Notes: generated by a model not told the origin, from the letters alone. Positions 17,401 through 26,579 are shown, numbered from the stretch's first letter. The stretch is 26,579 nt of DNA from Leishmania mexicana MHOM/GT/2001/U1103 (GCF_000234665.1 NC_018318.1:442694-469272); one strand, 5' to 3'. Numbers and translations are program-made.

Positions 17401-20400
17401 CAAGGCGCACAAGCAGCTGGAGGGCGAGCAGGCGGAGCTGACCAAGGCGCACAAGCAGCTGGAGGGCGAGCACGCGGAGCTGACCAAGGCACACAAGCAG
17501 CTGGAGGGCGGGCACGCGGAGCTGACCAAGGCGCACAAGCAGCTGGAGGGCGAGCACACGGAGCTGACCAAGGCGCACAAGCAGCTGGAGGGCGAGCACA
17601 CGGAGCTGACCAAGGCGCACAAGCAGCTGGAAGGTGGGCACGCGGAGCTGACCAAGGCGCACAAGCAGCTGGAGGGCGAGCACGCGGAGCTGACCAAGGC
17701 ACACAAGCAGCTGGAGGGCGAGCACGCGGAGCTGACCAAGGCACACAAGCAGCTGGACGGCGGGCACGCGGAGCTGACCAAGGCGCACAAGCAGCTGGAG
17801 GGCGAGCACACGGAGCTGACCAAGGCGCACAAGCAGCTGGAGGGTGGGCACGCGGAGCTGACCAAGGCGCACAAGCAGCTGGAGGGCGAGCACGCGGAGC
17901 TGACCAAGGCGCACAAGCAGCTGGAGGGCGAGCACGCGGAGCTGACCAAGGCACACAAGCAGCTGGAGGGCGGGCACGCAGAGCTGACCAAGGCGCACAA
18001 GCAGCTGGAGGGCGGACACGCGGAGCTGACCATGGCGCACAAGCAGCTGGAGGGCGAGCACACGGAGCTGACCAAGGCGCACAAGCAGCTGGAGGGCGGG
18101 CACACGGAGCTGACCAAGGCGCACAAGCAGCTGGAGGGCGAGCACGCGGAGCTGACCAAGGCACACAAGCAGCTGGAGGGCGGGCACGCGGAGCTGACCA
18201 AGGCGCACAAGCAGCTGGAGGGCGAGCAGGCGGAGCTGACCAAGGCGCACAAGCAGCTGGAGGGCAAGCACGCGGAGCTGACCAAGGCACACAAGCAGCT
18301 GGAGGGCGGGCACGCGGAGCTGACCAAGGCGCACAAGCAGCTGGAGGGCGAGCACACGGAGCTGACCAAGGCGCACAAGCAGCTGGAGGGCGAGCACGCG
18401 GAGCTGACCAAGGCACACAAGCAGCTGGACGGCGGGCACGCGGAGCTGACCAAGGCGCACAAGCAGCTGGAGGGCGAGCACACGGAGCTGACCAAGGCGC
18501 ACAAGCAGCTGGAGGGCGAGCACGCGGAGCTGACCAAGGCGCACAAGCAGCTGGAGGGCGGGCACGCGGAGCTGACCAAGGCGCACAAGCAGCTGGAGGG
18601 CGAGCACGCGGAGCTGACCAAGGCGCACAAGCAGCTGGAGGGCGAGCAGGCGGAGCTGACCAAGGCGCACAAGCAGCTGGAGGGCGAGCACGCGGAGCTG
18701 ACCAAGGCACACAAGCAGCTGGAGGGCGGGCACGCGGAGCTGACCAAGGCGCACAAGCAGCTGGAGGGCGAGCACACGGAGCTGACCAAGGCGCACAAGC
18801 AGCTGGAGGGCGAGCACACGGAGCTGACCAAGGCGCACAAGCAGCTGGAAGGTGGGCACGCGGAGCTGACCAAGGCGCACAAGCAGCTGGAGGGCGAGCA
18901 CGCGGAGCTGACCAAGGCACACAAGCAGCTGGAGGGCGAGCACGCGGAGCTGACCAAGGCACACAAGCAGCTGGACGGCGGGCACGCGGAGCTGACCAAG
19001 GCGCACAAGCAGCTGGAGGGCGAGCACGCGGAGCTGACCAAGGCACACAAGCAGCTGGAGGGCGGGCACGCGGAGCTGACCAAGGCGCACAAGCAGCTGG
19101 AGGGCGAGCACGCGGAGCTGACCAAGGCGCACAAGCAGCTGGACGGCGGGCACGCGGAGCTGACCAAGGCGCACAAGCAGCTGGAGGGCGAGCACACGGA
19201 GCTGACCAAGGCGCACAAGCAGCTGGAGGGTGGGCACGCGGAGCTGACCAAGGCGCACAAGCAGCTGGAGGGCGAGCACGCGGAGCTGACCAAGGCACAC
19301 AAGCAGCTGGAGGGCGGGCACGCGGAGCTGACCAAGGCGCACAAGCAGCTGGAGGGCGAGCACACGGAGCTGACCAAGGCGCACAAGCAGCTGGAGGGCG
19401 AGCACGCGGAGCTGACCAAGGCACACAAGCAGCTGGAGGGCGGGCACGCAGAGCTGACCAAGGCGCACAAGCAGCTGGAGGGCGGACACGCGGAGCTGAC
19501 CATGGCGCACAAGCAGCTGGAGGGCGAGCACACGGAGCTGACCAAGGCGCACAAGCAGCTGGAGGGCGGGCACACGGAGCTGACCAAGGCGCACAAGCAG
19601 CTGGAGGGCGAGCACGCGGAGCTGACCAAGGCACACAAGCAGCTGGAGGGCGGGCACGCGGAGCTGACCAAGGCGCACAAGCAGCTGGAGGGCGAGCACG
19701 CGGAGCTGACCAAGGCACACAAGCAGCTGGAGGGCGGGCACGCAGAGCTGACCAAGGCGCACAAGCAGCTGGAGGGCGGACACGCGGAGCTGACCATGGC
19801 GCACAAGCAGCTGGAGGGCGAGCACACGGAGCTGACCAAGGCGCACAAGCAGCTGGAGGGTGGGCAAGCGGAGCTGACCAAGGCGCACAAGCAGCTGGAG
19901 GGCGGGCACGCGGAGCTGACCAAGGCGCACAAGCAGCTGGAGGGCGGGCACGCGGAGCTGACCAAGGCGCACAAGCAGCTGGAGGGCGGGCTTGCGGAGC
20001 TGACCAAGGCGCACAAGCAGCTGGAGAAGTCGCACGCCACGCTGACAGAGTCGAGCGCGGCGCTGGAGCAGCAGGTGGTGGAGTGGAAGACCCGCGCCGG
20101 GAGCCTGGCCGCTGAGCGCGGCGCCGTGTCGGAGCGCCTTGTGCGGCTGGAGGGCGAGCACGCGGAGCTGACCAAGGCGCACAAGCAGCTGGAGGGCGAG
20201 CACGCGGAGCTGACCAAGGCGCACAAGCAGCTGGAGAAGGCACATGCAAAGCTGGAGAAGTCGCACGTCACGCTGACGGAGTCGAGCGCGGCGCTGGAGC
20301 AGCAGGTGGCGGAGTGGAAGACCCGCGCCGGGAGCCTGGACGCTGAGCGCGGCGCCGTGTCGGAGCGCCTTGTGCGGCTGGAGGGCGAGCACGCGGAGCT

Positions 20401-23400
20401 GACCAAGGCGCACAAGCAGCTGGAGGGCGAGCACGCGGAGCTGACCAAGGCACACAAGCAGCTGGAGAAGGCACATGCAAAGCTGGAGAAGTCGCACGTC
20501 ACGCTGACGGAGTCGAGCGCGGCGCTGGAGCAGCAGGTGGCGGAGTGGAAGACCCGCGCCGGGAGCCTGGCCGCTGAGCGCGGCGCCGTGTCGGAGCGCC
20601 TTGTGCGGCTGGAGGGCGAGCACGCGGAGCTGACCAAGGCGCACAAGCAGCTGGAGGGCGAGCACACGGAGCTGACCAAGGCACACAAGCAGCTGGAGAA
20701 GGCACATGCAAAGCTGGAGAAGTCGCACGCCACGCTGACGGAGTCGAGCGCGGCGCTGGAGCAGCAGGTGGCGGAGTGGAAGACCCGCGCCGGGAGCCTG
20801 GCCGCTGAGCGCGGCGCCGTGTCGGAGCGCCTTGTGCGGCTGGAGGGCGAGCACGCGGAGCTGACCAAGGCGCACAAGCAGCTGGAGGGCGAGCACGCGG
20901 AGCTGACCAAGGCGCACAAGCAGCTGGAGGTCGAGCACGCGGAGCTGACCAAGGCGCACAAGCAGCTGGAGGGCGAGCACACGGAGCTGACCAAGGCACA
21001 CAAGCAGCTGGAGAAGGCACATGCAAAGCTGGAGAAGTCGCACGCCACGCTGACGGAGTCGAGCGCGGCGCTGGAGCAGCAGGTGGCGGAGTGGAAGACC
21101 CGCGCCGGGAGCCTGGACGCTGAGCGCGGCGCCGTGTCGGAGCGCCTTGTGCGGCTGGAGGGCGAGCACGCGGAGCTGACCAAGGCGCACAAGCAGCTGG
21201 AGAAGGCACATGCAAAGCTGGAGAAGTCGCACGTCACGCTGACGGAGTCGAGCGCGGCGCTGGAGCAGCAGGTGGCGGAGTGGAAGACCCGCGCCGGGAG
21301 CCTGGACGCTGAGCGCGGCGCCGTGTCGGAGCGCCTTGTGCGGCTGGAGGGCGAGCACGCGGAGCTGACCAAGGCGCACAAGCAGCGCACATGCAAAGCT
21401 GGAGAAGTCGCACGTCACGCTGACGGAGTCGAGCGCGGCGCTGGAGCAGCAGGTGGCGGAGTGGAAGACCCGCGCCGGGAGCCTGGCCGCTGAGCGCGGC
21501 GCCGTGTCGGAGCGCCTTGTGCGGCTGGAGGGCGAGCACGCGGAGCTGACCAAGGCGCACAAGCAGCTGGAGGGCGAGCACGCGGAGCTGACCAAGGCAC
21601 ACAAGCAGCTGGAGAAGGCACATGCAAAGCTGGAGAAGTCGCACGTCACGCTGACGGAGTCGAGCGCGGCGCTGGAGCAGCAGGTGGCGGAGTGGAAGAC
21701 CCGCGCCGGGAGCCTGGACGCTGAGCGCGGCGCCGTGTCGGAGCGCCTTGTGCGGCTGGAGGGCGAGCACGCGGAGCTGACCAAGGCGCACAAGCAGCTG
21801 GAGGGCGAGCACGCGGAGCTGACCAAGGCACACAAGCAGCTGGAGGGCGAGCACGCGGAGCTGACCAAGGCACACAAGCAGCTGGAGGGCGAGCACGCGG
21901 AGCTGACCAAGGCGCACAAGCAGCTGGAGAAGGCACATGGCAAGCTGGAGAAGTCGCACGCCACGCTGACGGAGTCGAGCGCGGCGCTGGAGCAGCAGGT
22001 GGCGGAGTGGAAGACCCGCGCCGGGAGCCTGGCCGCTGAGCGCGGCGCCGTGTCGGAGCGCCTTGTGCGGCTGGAGGGCGAGCACGCGGAGCTGACCAAG
22101 GCGCACAAGCAGCTGGAGGGCGAGCACACGGAGCTGACCAAGGCACACAAGCAGCTGGAGAAGGCACATGCAAAGCTGGAGAAGTCGCACGCCACGCTGA
22201 CGGAGTCGAGCGCGGCGCTGGAGCAGCAGGTGGCGGAGTGGAAGACCCGCGCCGGGAGCCTGGCCGCTGAGCGCGGCGCCGTGTCGGAGCGCCTTGTGCG
22301 GCTGGAGGGCGAGCACGCGGAGCTGACCAAGGCGCACAAGCAGCTGGAGGGCGAGCACGCGGAGCTGACCAAGGCGCACAAGCAGCTGGAGAAGGCACAT
22401 GCAAAGCTGGAGAAGTCGCACGTCACGCTGACGGAGTCGAGCGCGGCGCTGGAGCAGCAGGTGGCGGAGTGGAAGACCCGCGCCGGGAGCCTGGACGCTG
22501 AGCGCGGCGCCGTGTCGGAGCGCCTTGTGCGGCTGGAGGGCGAGCACGCGGAGCTGACCAAGGCGCACAAGCAGCTGGAGGGCGAGCACGCGGAGCTGAC
22601 CAAGGCACACAAGCAGCTGGAGAAGGCACATGCAAAGCTGGAGAAGTCGCACGTCACGCTGACGGAGTCGAGCGCGGCGCTGGAGCAGCAGGTGGCGGAG
22701 TGGAAGACCCGCGCCGGGAGCCTGGACGCTGAGCGCGGCGCCGTGTCGGAGCGCCTTGTGCGGCTGGAGGGCGAGCACGCGGAGCTGACCAAGGCGCACA
22801 AGCAGCTGGAGGGCGGGCACGCGGAGCTGACCAAGGCACACAAGCAGCTGGAGGGCGGGCACACGGAGCTGACCAAGGCGCACAAGCAGCTGGAGGGCGA
22901 GCACGCGGAGCTGACCAAGGCACACAAGCAGCTGGAGGGCGAGCACGCGGAGCTGACCAAGGCGCACAAGCAGCTGGAGAAGGCACATGGCAAGCTGGAG
23001 AAGTCGCACGCCACGCTGACGGAGTCGAGCGCGGCGCTGGAGCAGCAGGTGGCGGAGTGGAAGACCCGCGCCGGGAGCCTGGCCGCTGAGCGCGGCGCCG
23101 TGTCGGAGCGCCTTGTGCGGCTGGAGGGCGAGCACGCGGAGCTGACCAAGGCGCACAAGCAGCTGGAGGGCGAGCACACGGAGCTGACCAAGGCACACAA
23201 GCAGCTGGAGGGCGAGCACGCGGAGCTGACCAAGGCACACAAGCAGCTGGAGGGCGAGCACGCGGAGCTGACCAAGGCGCACAAGCAGCTGGAGAAGGCA
23301 CATGGCAAGCTGGAGAAGTCGCACGCCACGCTGACGGAGTCGAGCGCGGCGCTGGAGCAGCAGGTGGCGGAGTGGAAGACCCGCGCCGGGAGCCTGGCCG

Positions 23401-25484
23401 CTGAGCGCGGCGCCGTGTCGGAGCGCCTTGTGCGGCTGGAGGGCGAGCACGCGGAGCTGACCAAGGCGCACAAGCAGCTGGAGGGCGAGCACGCGGAGCT
23501 GACCAAGGCACACAAGCAGCTGGAGGGCGAGCACGCGGAGCTGACCAAGGCACACAAGCAGCTGGAGGGCGAGCACGCGGAGCTGACCAAGGCGCACAAG
23601 CAGCTGGAGAAGGCACATGGCAAGCTGGAGAAGTCGCACGCCACGCTGACGGAGTCGAGCGCGGCGCTGGAGCAGCAGGTGGCGGAGTGGAAGACCCGCG
23701 CCGGGAGCCTGGACGCTGAGCGCGGCGCCGTGTCGGAGCGCCTTGTGCGGCTGGAGGGCGAGCACGCGGAGCTGACCAAGGCGCACAAGCAGCTGGAGGG
23801 CGAGCACACGGAGCTGACCAAGGCACACAAGCAGCTGGAGAAGGCACATGCAAAGCTGGAGAAGTCGCACGCCACGCTGACGGAGTCGAGCGCGGCGCTG
23901 GAGCAGCAGGTGGCGGAGTGGAAGACCCGCGCCGGGAGCCTGGACGCTGAGCGCGGCGCCGTGTCGGAGCGCCTTGTGCGGCTGGAGGGCGAGCACGCGG
24001 AGCTGACCAAGGCGCACAAGCAGCTGGAGGGCGAGCACGCGGAGCTGACCAAGGCACACAAGCAGCTGGAGGGCGAGCACGCGGAGCTGACCAAGGCACA
24101 CAAGCAGCTGGAGGGCGAGCACGCGGAGCTGACCAAGGCGCACAAGCAGCTGGAGGGCGAGCACACGGAGCTGACCAAGGCGCACAAGCAGCTGGAGAAG
24201 GCACATGGCAAGCTGGAGAAGTCGCACGCCACGCTGACGGAGTCGAGCGCGGCGCTGGAGCAGCAGGTGGCGGAGTGGAAGACCCGCGCCGGGAGCCTGG
24301 CCGCTGAGCGCGGCGCCGTGTCGGAGCGCCTTGTGCGGCTGGAGGGCGAGCACGCGGAGCTGACCAAGGCGCACAAGCAGCTGGAGGGCGAGCACGCGGA
24401 GCTGACCAAGGCACACAAGCAGCTGGAGAAGGCACATGCAAAGCTGGAGAAGTCGCACGTCACGCTGACGGAGTCGAGCGCGGCGCTGGAGCAGCAGGTG
24501 GCGGAGTGGAAGACCCGCGCCGGGAGCCTGGACGCTGAGCGCGGCGCCGTGTCGGAGCGCCTTGTGCGGCTGGAGGGCGAGCACGCGGAGCTGACCAAGG
24601 CGCACAAGCAGCTGGAGGGCGAGCACACGGAGCTGACCAAGGCACACAAGCAGCTGGAGAAGGCACATGCAAAGCTGGAGAAGTCGCACGTCACGCTGAC
24701 GGAGTCGAGCGCGGCGCTGGAGCAGCAGGTGGCGGAGTGGAAGACCCGCGCCGGGAGCCTGGACGCTGAGCGCGGCGCCGTGTCGGAGCGCCTTGTGCGG
24801 CTGGAGGGCGAGCACGCGGAGCTGACCAAGGCACACAAGCAGCTGGAGAAGTCGCACGCCACGCTGACGGAGTCGAGCGCGGCGCTGGAGCAGCAGGTGG
24901 CGGAGTGGAAGACCCGCGCCGGGAGCCTGGCCGCTGAGCGCGGCGCCGTGTCGGAGCGCCTTGTGCGGCTGGAGGGCGAGCACGCGGAGCTGACCAAGGC
25001 GCACAAGCAGCTGGAGGGCGAGCACGCGGAGCTGACCAAGGCGCACAAGCAGCTGGAGAAGGCACATGGCAAGCTGGAGAAGTCGCACGCCACGCTGACG
25101 GAGTCGAGCGCGGCGCTGGAGGGGAAGCTGAATTGTTCTCTGGATGTTTGCGCGGATCTGAAGGCTGCGGTGCGTCATGAGTGTGAAAGGGTTAACGCTG
25201 CCGAGGCGGAAACGGGGCGACTGTGCAATGAGGTGTCGGTGGCGAAAGCGCGCGCGCGGGAGTGGGAGTGCCGGTGTGGCGCGCTGAGAGTGCGCTTGGA
25301 CCTTTATCGGGAGGCGTGTCGGGATGGTTCGTGGACCCCGAGTGTTGGTGATGTGCTCAGGCAACGGGACCTGAATGCATCGTGGGCGTTAGAGGAGAAG
25401 GGGGCGGCGACAACGTCCACAAGGTACCCGACCACTGCAAGACTGGGCCAGCTTCTCCGGAGTGGCAACTTAAGCGTCGTGTGA
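14471..25484 (+). CDS. K39-type kinesin heavy chain with N-terminal motor and 14-aa/49-aa repeat tail (gapped, frameshifted as assembled)
   Basis: Plus-end-type N-terminal kinesin expected to hydrolyse ATP on microtubules. The ATG at 14471 is chosen because a short Ser-rich leader runs directly into the motor (from residue 41, IKVSVRARPF). Seen: P-loop GQTGSGKT 159-166, switch I SSRSH 289-293, switch II LVDLAGSE 325-332, LTFILKDSLGGNSKT 386-400, NYEETLSTLRYASRA 412-426. Coiled coil runs from about 440. A 99-N gap replaces codons 671-703, then heptad repeats run to 25115, with a unique end to TGA 25482-25484. As assembled the frame breaks at 21386/21387, where 8 bp (TGGAGAAG) of the expected repeat are missing, and a stop follows at 21491-21493. 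The original repeat frame continues intact for another 4.1 kb to the tail, so I annotate one gene of roughly 3,670 codons plus the unknown gap. The break is either an assembly error or a very recent mutation. The neighbour upstream is a K39 kinesin on the same strand, which fits a tandem family pair. Confidence 0.9.
14591..15766 (+). other. Kinesin motor domain
   Basis: Residues about 41-432 of the downstream kinesin. All nucleotide-binding motifs are intact: GQTGSGKT (159-166), NDRSSRSH (286-293) and NLVDLAGSE (324-332). The motor should be catalytically competent. Between the first strand and the NGTVFQFDHVF segment lies a Ser/Gly-rich stretch of about 35 residues (LSSLSTALSSVDSVRGG and following) that is longer than the matching loop in typical kinesins. 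The neck begins around NVAQVNED (431-438), followed by charged coiled coil. Confidence 0.95.
15767..16480 (+). other. Non-repetitive coiled-coil stalk of the downstream kinesin
   Basis: Residues about 433-670, rich in E, K, Q and L with heptad spacing (for example RIRELEEQMEDMRQAM and LLRATEAEKSELESRAAALQ). A glutamine run, EQQQQQ, lies near the gap. The segment links motor to repeat tail and ends at HREHIHALLT, directly before the N gap. No FHA or other globular domain is recognisable in it. Confidence 0.85.
16481..16579. other. Assembly gap, 99 N
   Basis: 99 N starting on a codon boundary of the kinesin frame. It separates the unique stalk from the repeat tail, so the start of the repeat array is unknown. 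The right edge is imperfect: compared with the usual ACCAAGGCGCACAAGCAG, one A is missing near 16593, so the six residues read there (DQGAQQ) are probably not real. Confidence 0.99.
16598..17290 (+). repeat. Mixed 49-aa and 14-aa heptad modules, 5' part
   Basis: Three 147-bp (49-aa, seven-heptad) modules begin at 16598, 16787 and 17144. They are separated by one and five 42-bp (14-aa) units. The 49-aa module is LEKAHAK, LEKSHVT, LTESSAA, LEQQVAE, WKTRAGS, LDAERGA, VSERLVR. Every piece is a whole number of heptads. Confidence 0.95.
17291..20020 (+). repeat. 42-bp (14-aa) tandem array, 65 uninterrupted units
   Basis: 2,730 bp divides exactly into 65 units of consensus LEGEHAELTKAHKQ. Unit variants are GG for GE, HTE for HAE, QAE, DGG, GKH, TMAHKQ and one GLAE at the end. 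Variant order is itself repeated: units 1-12 (17291-17794) have the same order as units 30-41 (18509-19012), down to the rare codons GAAGGT. The marked pair with GGCGGACAC and ACCATG starts at 18005, 19475 and 19769. This shows expansion by duplication of multi-unit blocks. Confidence 0.97.
20021..25115 (+). repeat. Compound array of 49-aa modules spaced by 14-aa units
   Basis: About 20 full 49-aa modules plus a final partial one (start 25053) are separated by one to five 14-aa units. The commonest period is 231 bp (49 + 2 x 14 = 77 aa), for example starts at 20231, 20462 and 20693; a 189-bp period (63 aa) is also seen. Two modules, at 20021 and about 24843, lack the first heptad LEKAHAK. All spacings are multiples of 21 bp except at the 8-bp deletion (21386/21387). 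Confidence 0.95.
21386..21387 (+). other. Frame break: 8 bp missing within a repeat module
   Basis: The usual junction reads CAG CTGGAGAAG GCACAT; here it reads CAGC GCACAT, lacking TGGAGAAG. Register confirms this: the previous module start is 21197, the next is expected at 21386, and the following module start (21609) is exactly 8 bp early. The original frame terminates at 21493 after 36 aberrant residues. Confidence 0.93.
25116..25484 (+). other. Unique C-terminal tail of the downstream kinesin
   Basis: 122 codons plus TGA. The repeat breaks off at AALEG and passes into KLNCSLDVCADLKAAV. Seven cysteines lie in the first 70 or so residues (NCS, DVC, HEC, RLC, WEC, RC, EAC), while the repeat units contain none. 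The last 50 residues are Thr/Ser/Arg-containing and less helical, ending RSGNLSVV. No known domain is recognised. The tail is read in the same frame as the repeats downstream of the frame break. Confidence 0.85.
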
Positions 25485-26143
25485 GGTGCGTGCGGAGACG
25501 TGTTTTGTGTTGCGTGCTGCGCTGTCGGTGTGTTTGACGGTTGGGTGGGTTGTCTTGTGAGGGAACATCAGTGTTCGCACGGAGAGCGCAGGTGTGTGCC
25601 GGTGTCGGGTGCGTGAGGTGATGCTTCTGTTACGAAGGCCTCAACAGCTGACAGGGGGAGGGAGGGACGGAGCGGCACTCTTTATCAGAGTGTCGGCGCG
25701 GCGACTGTATCGTGCTGCTGGGCTGCTGCCCGTGGCGGTTGCCGGTGTATGCAGGGCGTTGCCTGGCCACAGATTTTTTGGGAAGTTTTGGCTGCCGGGC
25801 CGAGGGTCAGGGGGTTGGTCATCCTTGTTGTTTTCGGCCTTTTGTGATCTGTGTTTGGGGCTTAAGGTTTCGGCGTAGGCAGGGTGGGGACGAGGTTTGT
25901 GGGTGTGTGCGCCGGTGCCTTCGCCCATCCACGTCCGTATGCCTGGCTTCGTCGGTCCTCTCTTGATCGCAAGGTCAGGGCCAATGCAAGTTAATCGCCC
26001 AGCACATTCACTAGCGCGTGAAAGACCCACACATATTGCACTGCCGCAGGTGCCTAGAGGAACATAGAGTCCCATAAAGCCCGCCTGCCGTGGATAGCAG
26101 GAGTGAACGACGGCCAGCCAACGCCAGAGTGCGTGTTCTGCTC

Positions 26144-26158
26144 ATATATATATATATA
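26144..26158. repeat. (AT)n microsatellite
   Basis: Seven AT units plus A, in otherwise GC-rich flanking DNA. Confidence 0.95.
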
Positions 26159-26402
26159 GTTATGGCGTTGCTTTTGTAGACGTGGCTTGCTTACCTCACC
26201 GCTAGGCGGGTCTGCATGCTGCCCATCGCGGAGAGAGCGCGCGAAGGCCACAACGAACGGAATAGCTGCCAGGAGCGGACCAGCGTCGAAGAGGTACACA
26301 CAAGCAGACGGAAGCGAGAGAGACTCCTCAAGAGACTCGCACAGGCGCCGGTATGTAGAAGCTTGGCCAAGTTTTTTTTAAAGACTATTTCGGTGATGTG
26401 TA

Positions 26403-26422
26403 GGGTGGGCGGGCGGGTGGGG
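26403..26422 (+). other. Potential G-quadruplex
   Basis: Five runs of at least three G are separated by single bases (GGG T GGG C GGG C GGG T GGGG). Single-base loops give the most stable class of quadruplex by known rules. It lies on the coding strand, so it could also form in RNA. Function is not known. Confidence 0.6.
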
Positions 26423-26579
26423 TGAGGCTGCTTTCTCTCCGTGAGCTGATTGGCCACTGCCCCGCGGTCGTCACCGAAGCGGCGGCACCTCTGCTGGTCG
26501 ACTCTCCATCACTTGCTGTCACCAGATCCTCACGGATTCCGTTTTGAATGCATTCACGCTTTTCTTATCGACGTTCATG

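Larger units (their letters stand above)
25485..26579 (+). other. 3' flank of the downstream kinesin, no gene recognised
   Basis: Almost 1.1 kb without a credible gene. The ORFs present (up to 144 codons, mostly antisense) have no recognisable domain, overlap one another and show no repeat or family signature. It is probably 3' UTR and intergenic DNA. It holds an AT microsatellite at 26144-26158, a T-run near 26371-26378 and a G-rich motif at 26403-26422. A degenerate retroposon (SIDER) could be hidden here, as is common in Leishmania 3' UTRs, but I cannot identify one by eye. Confidence 0.7.

Noticed and set aside
17291..20020. CRISPR array
   Set aside because: The regular 42-bp period has no spacers; the units are coding, contiguous and in frame with a kinesin motor.
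16241..25093. Antisense ORF of 2,950 codons opposite the second kinesin
   Set aside because: It consists of translated antisense repeats, crosses the N gap and has no recognisable domain. The plus strand carries an intact motor domain in frame with the repeats. It is a by-product of a GC-rich repeat without antisense stops.
21453..25484. Independent gene starting at GTG 21453
   Set aside because: The start lies within a repeat module, and trypanosomatid nuclear genes use ATG. The stretch is the continuation of the kinesin after the 8-bp frame break.
25594..26457. Small ORFs in the 3' flank, up to 144 codons
   Set aside because: No domain, overlapping on both strands, low-complexity composition; best regarded as UTR/intergenic.
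25860..26579. SIDER-type degenerate retroposon in the 3' flank
   Set aside because: Plausible by context, but I could not recognise a signature by eye; an HMM search with SIDER1/SIDER2 profiles would decide.

Overview
The window looks like nuclear DNA of a Leishmania or a very close relative (subfamily Leishmaniinae). It is GC-rich. Both genes are intronless and lie on the same (+) strand. The intergenic DNA has pyrimidine tracts, CA microsatellites and T-runs, as in polycistronic trypanosomatid transcription with trans-splicing. Most telling, the two genes are giant kinesins of the K39 type, a family known from Leishmania, where K39 genes lie together on chromosome 14. The species cannot be fixed from sequence alone.

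Layout. (1) 1-12655: the C-terminal part of a K39-type kinesin. The motor domain lies upstream of the window. The visible tail is almost all 39-residue (117 bp) repeats. It has a homogeneous array (about 24 units), a 100-N gap, a second array (20 units), a diverged block of 18 units (eleven of 39 residues, seven of 32), a third array (42 units) and a short unique coiled-coil end. (2) 12656-14470: 1.8 kb of intergenic DNA holding the 3' UTR of gene 1 and the probable splice-acceptor region and 5' UTR of gene 2. (3) 14471-25484: a second K39-type kinesin with a complete N-terminal motor domain, about 230 residues of non-repetitive coiled coil, a 99-N gap, and a strictly heptad-phased tail of 14-residue and 49-residue modules, including 65 consecutive 14-residue units. 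An 8-bp deletion at 21386/21387 breaks its frame as assembled. A unique, cysteine-containing C-terminus follows. (4) 25485-26579: the 3' flank, without a credible gene, but with an AT microsatellite and a strong G-quadruplex motif.

The two genes probably encode plus-strand neighbours of the same family whose tails have diverged completely. One tail is a 39-residue coiled coil with a stutter; the other is a pure heptad coil with histidine in one core position. In both, length changes come in whole repeats or whole 7-residue steps, as expected if unequal exchange is filtered for coiled-coil phase. Both N gaps and both frame breaks lie inside or at the edge of repeats, so assembly error is the first explanation for each. 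Nothing here amounts to a wholly new system. The most interesting points are the His/Leu heptad array, the repeat architecture and its evolution, and the duplicated array boundary before the first gap.
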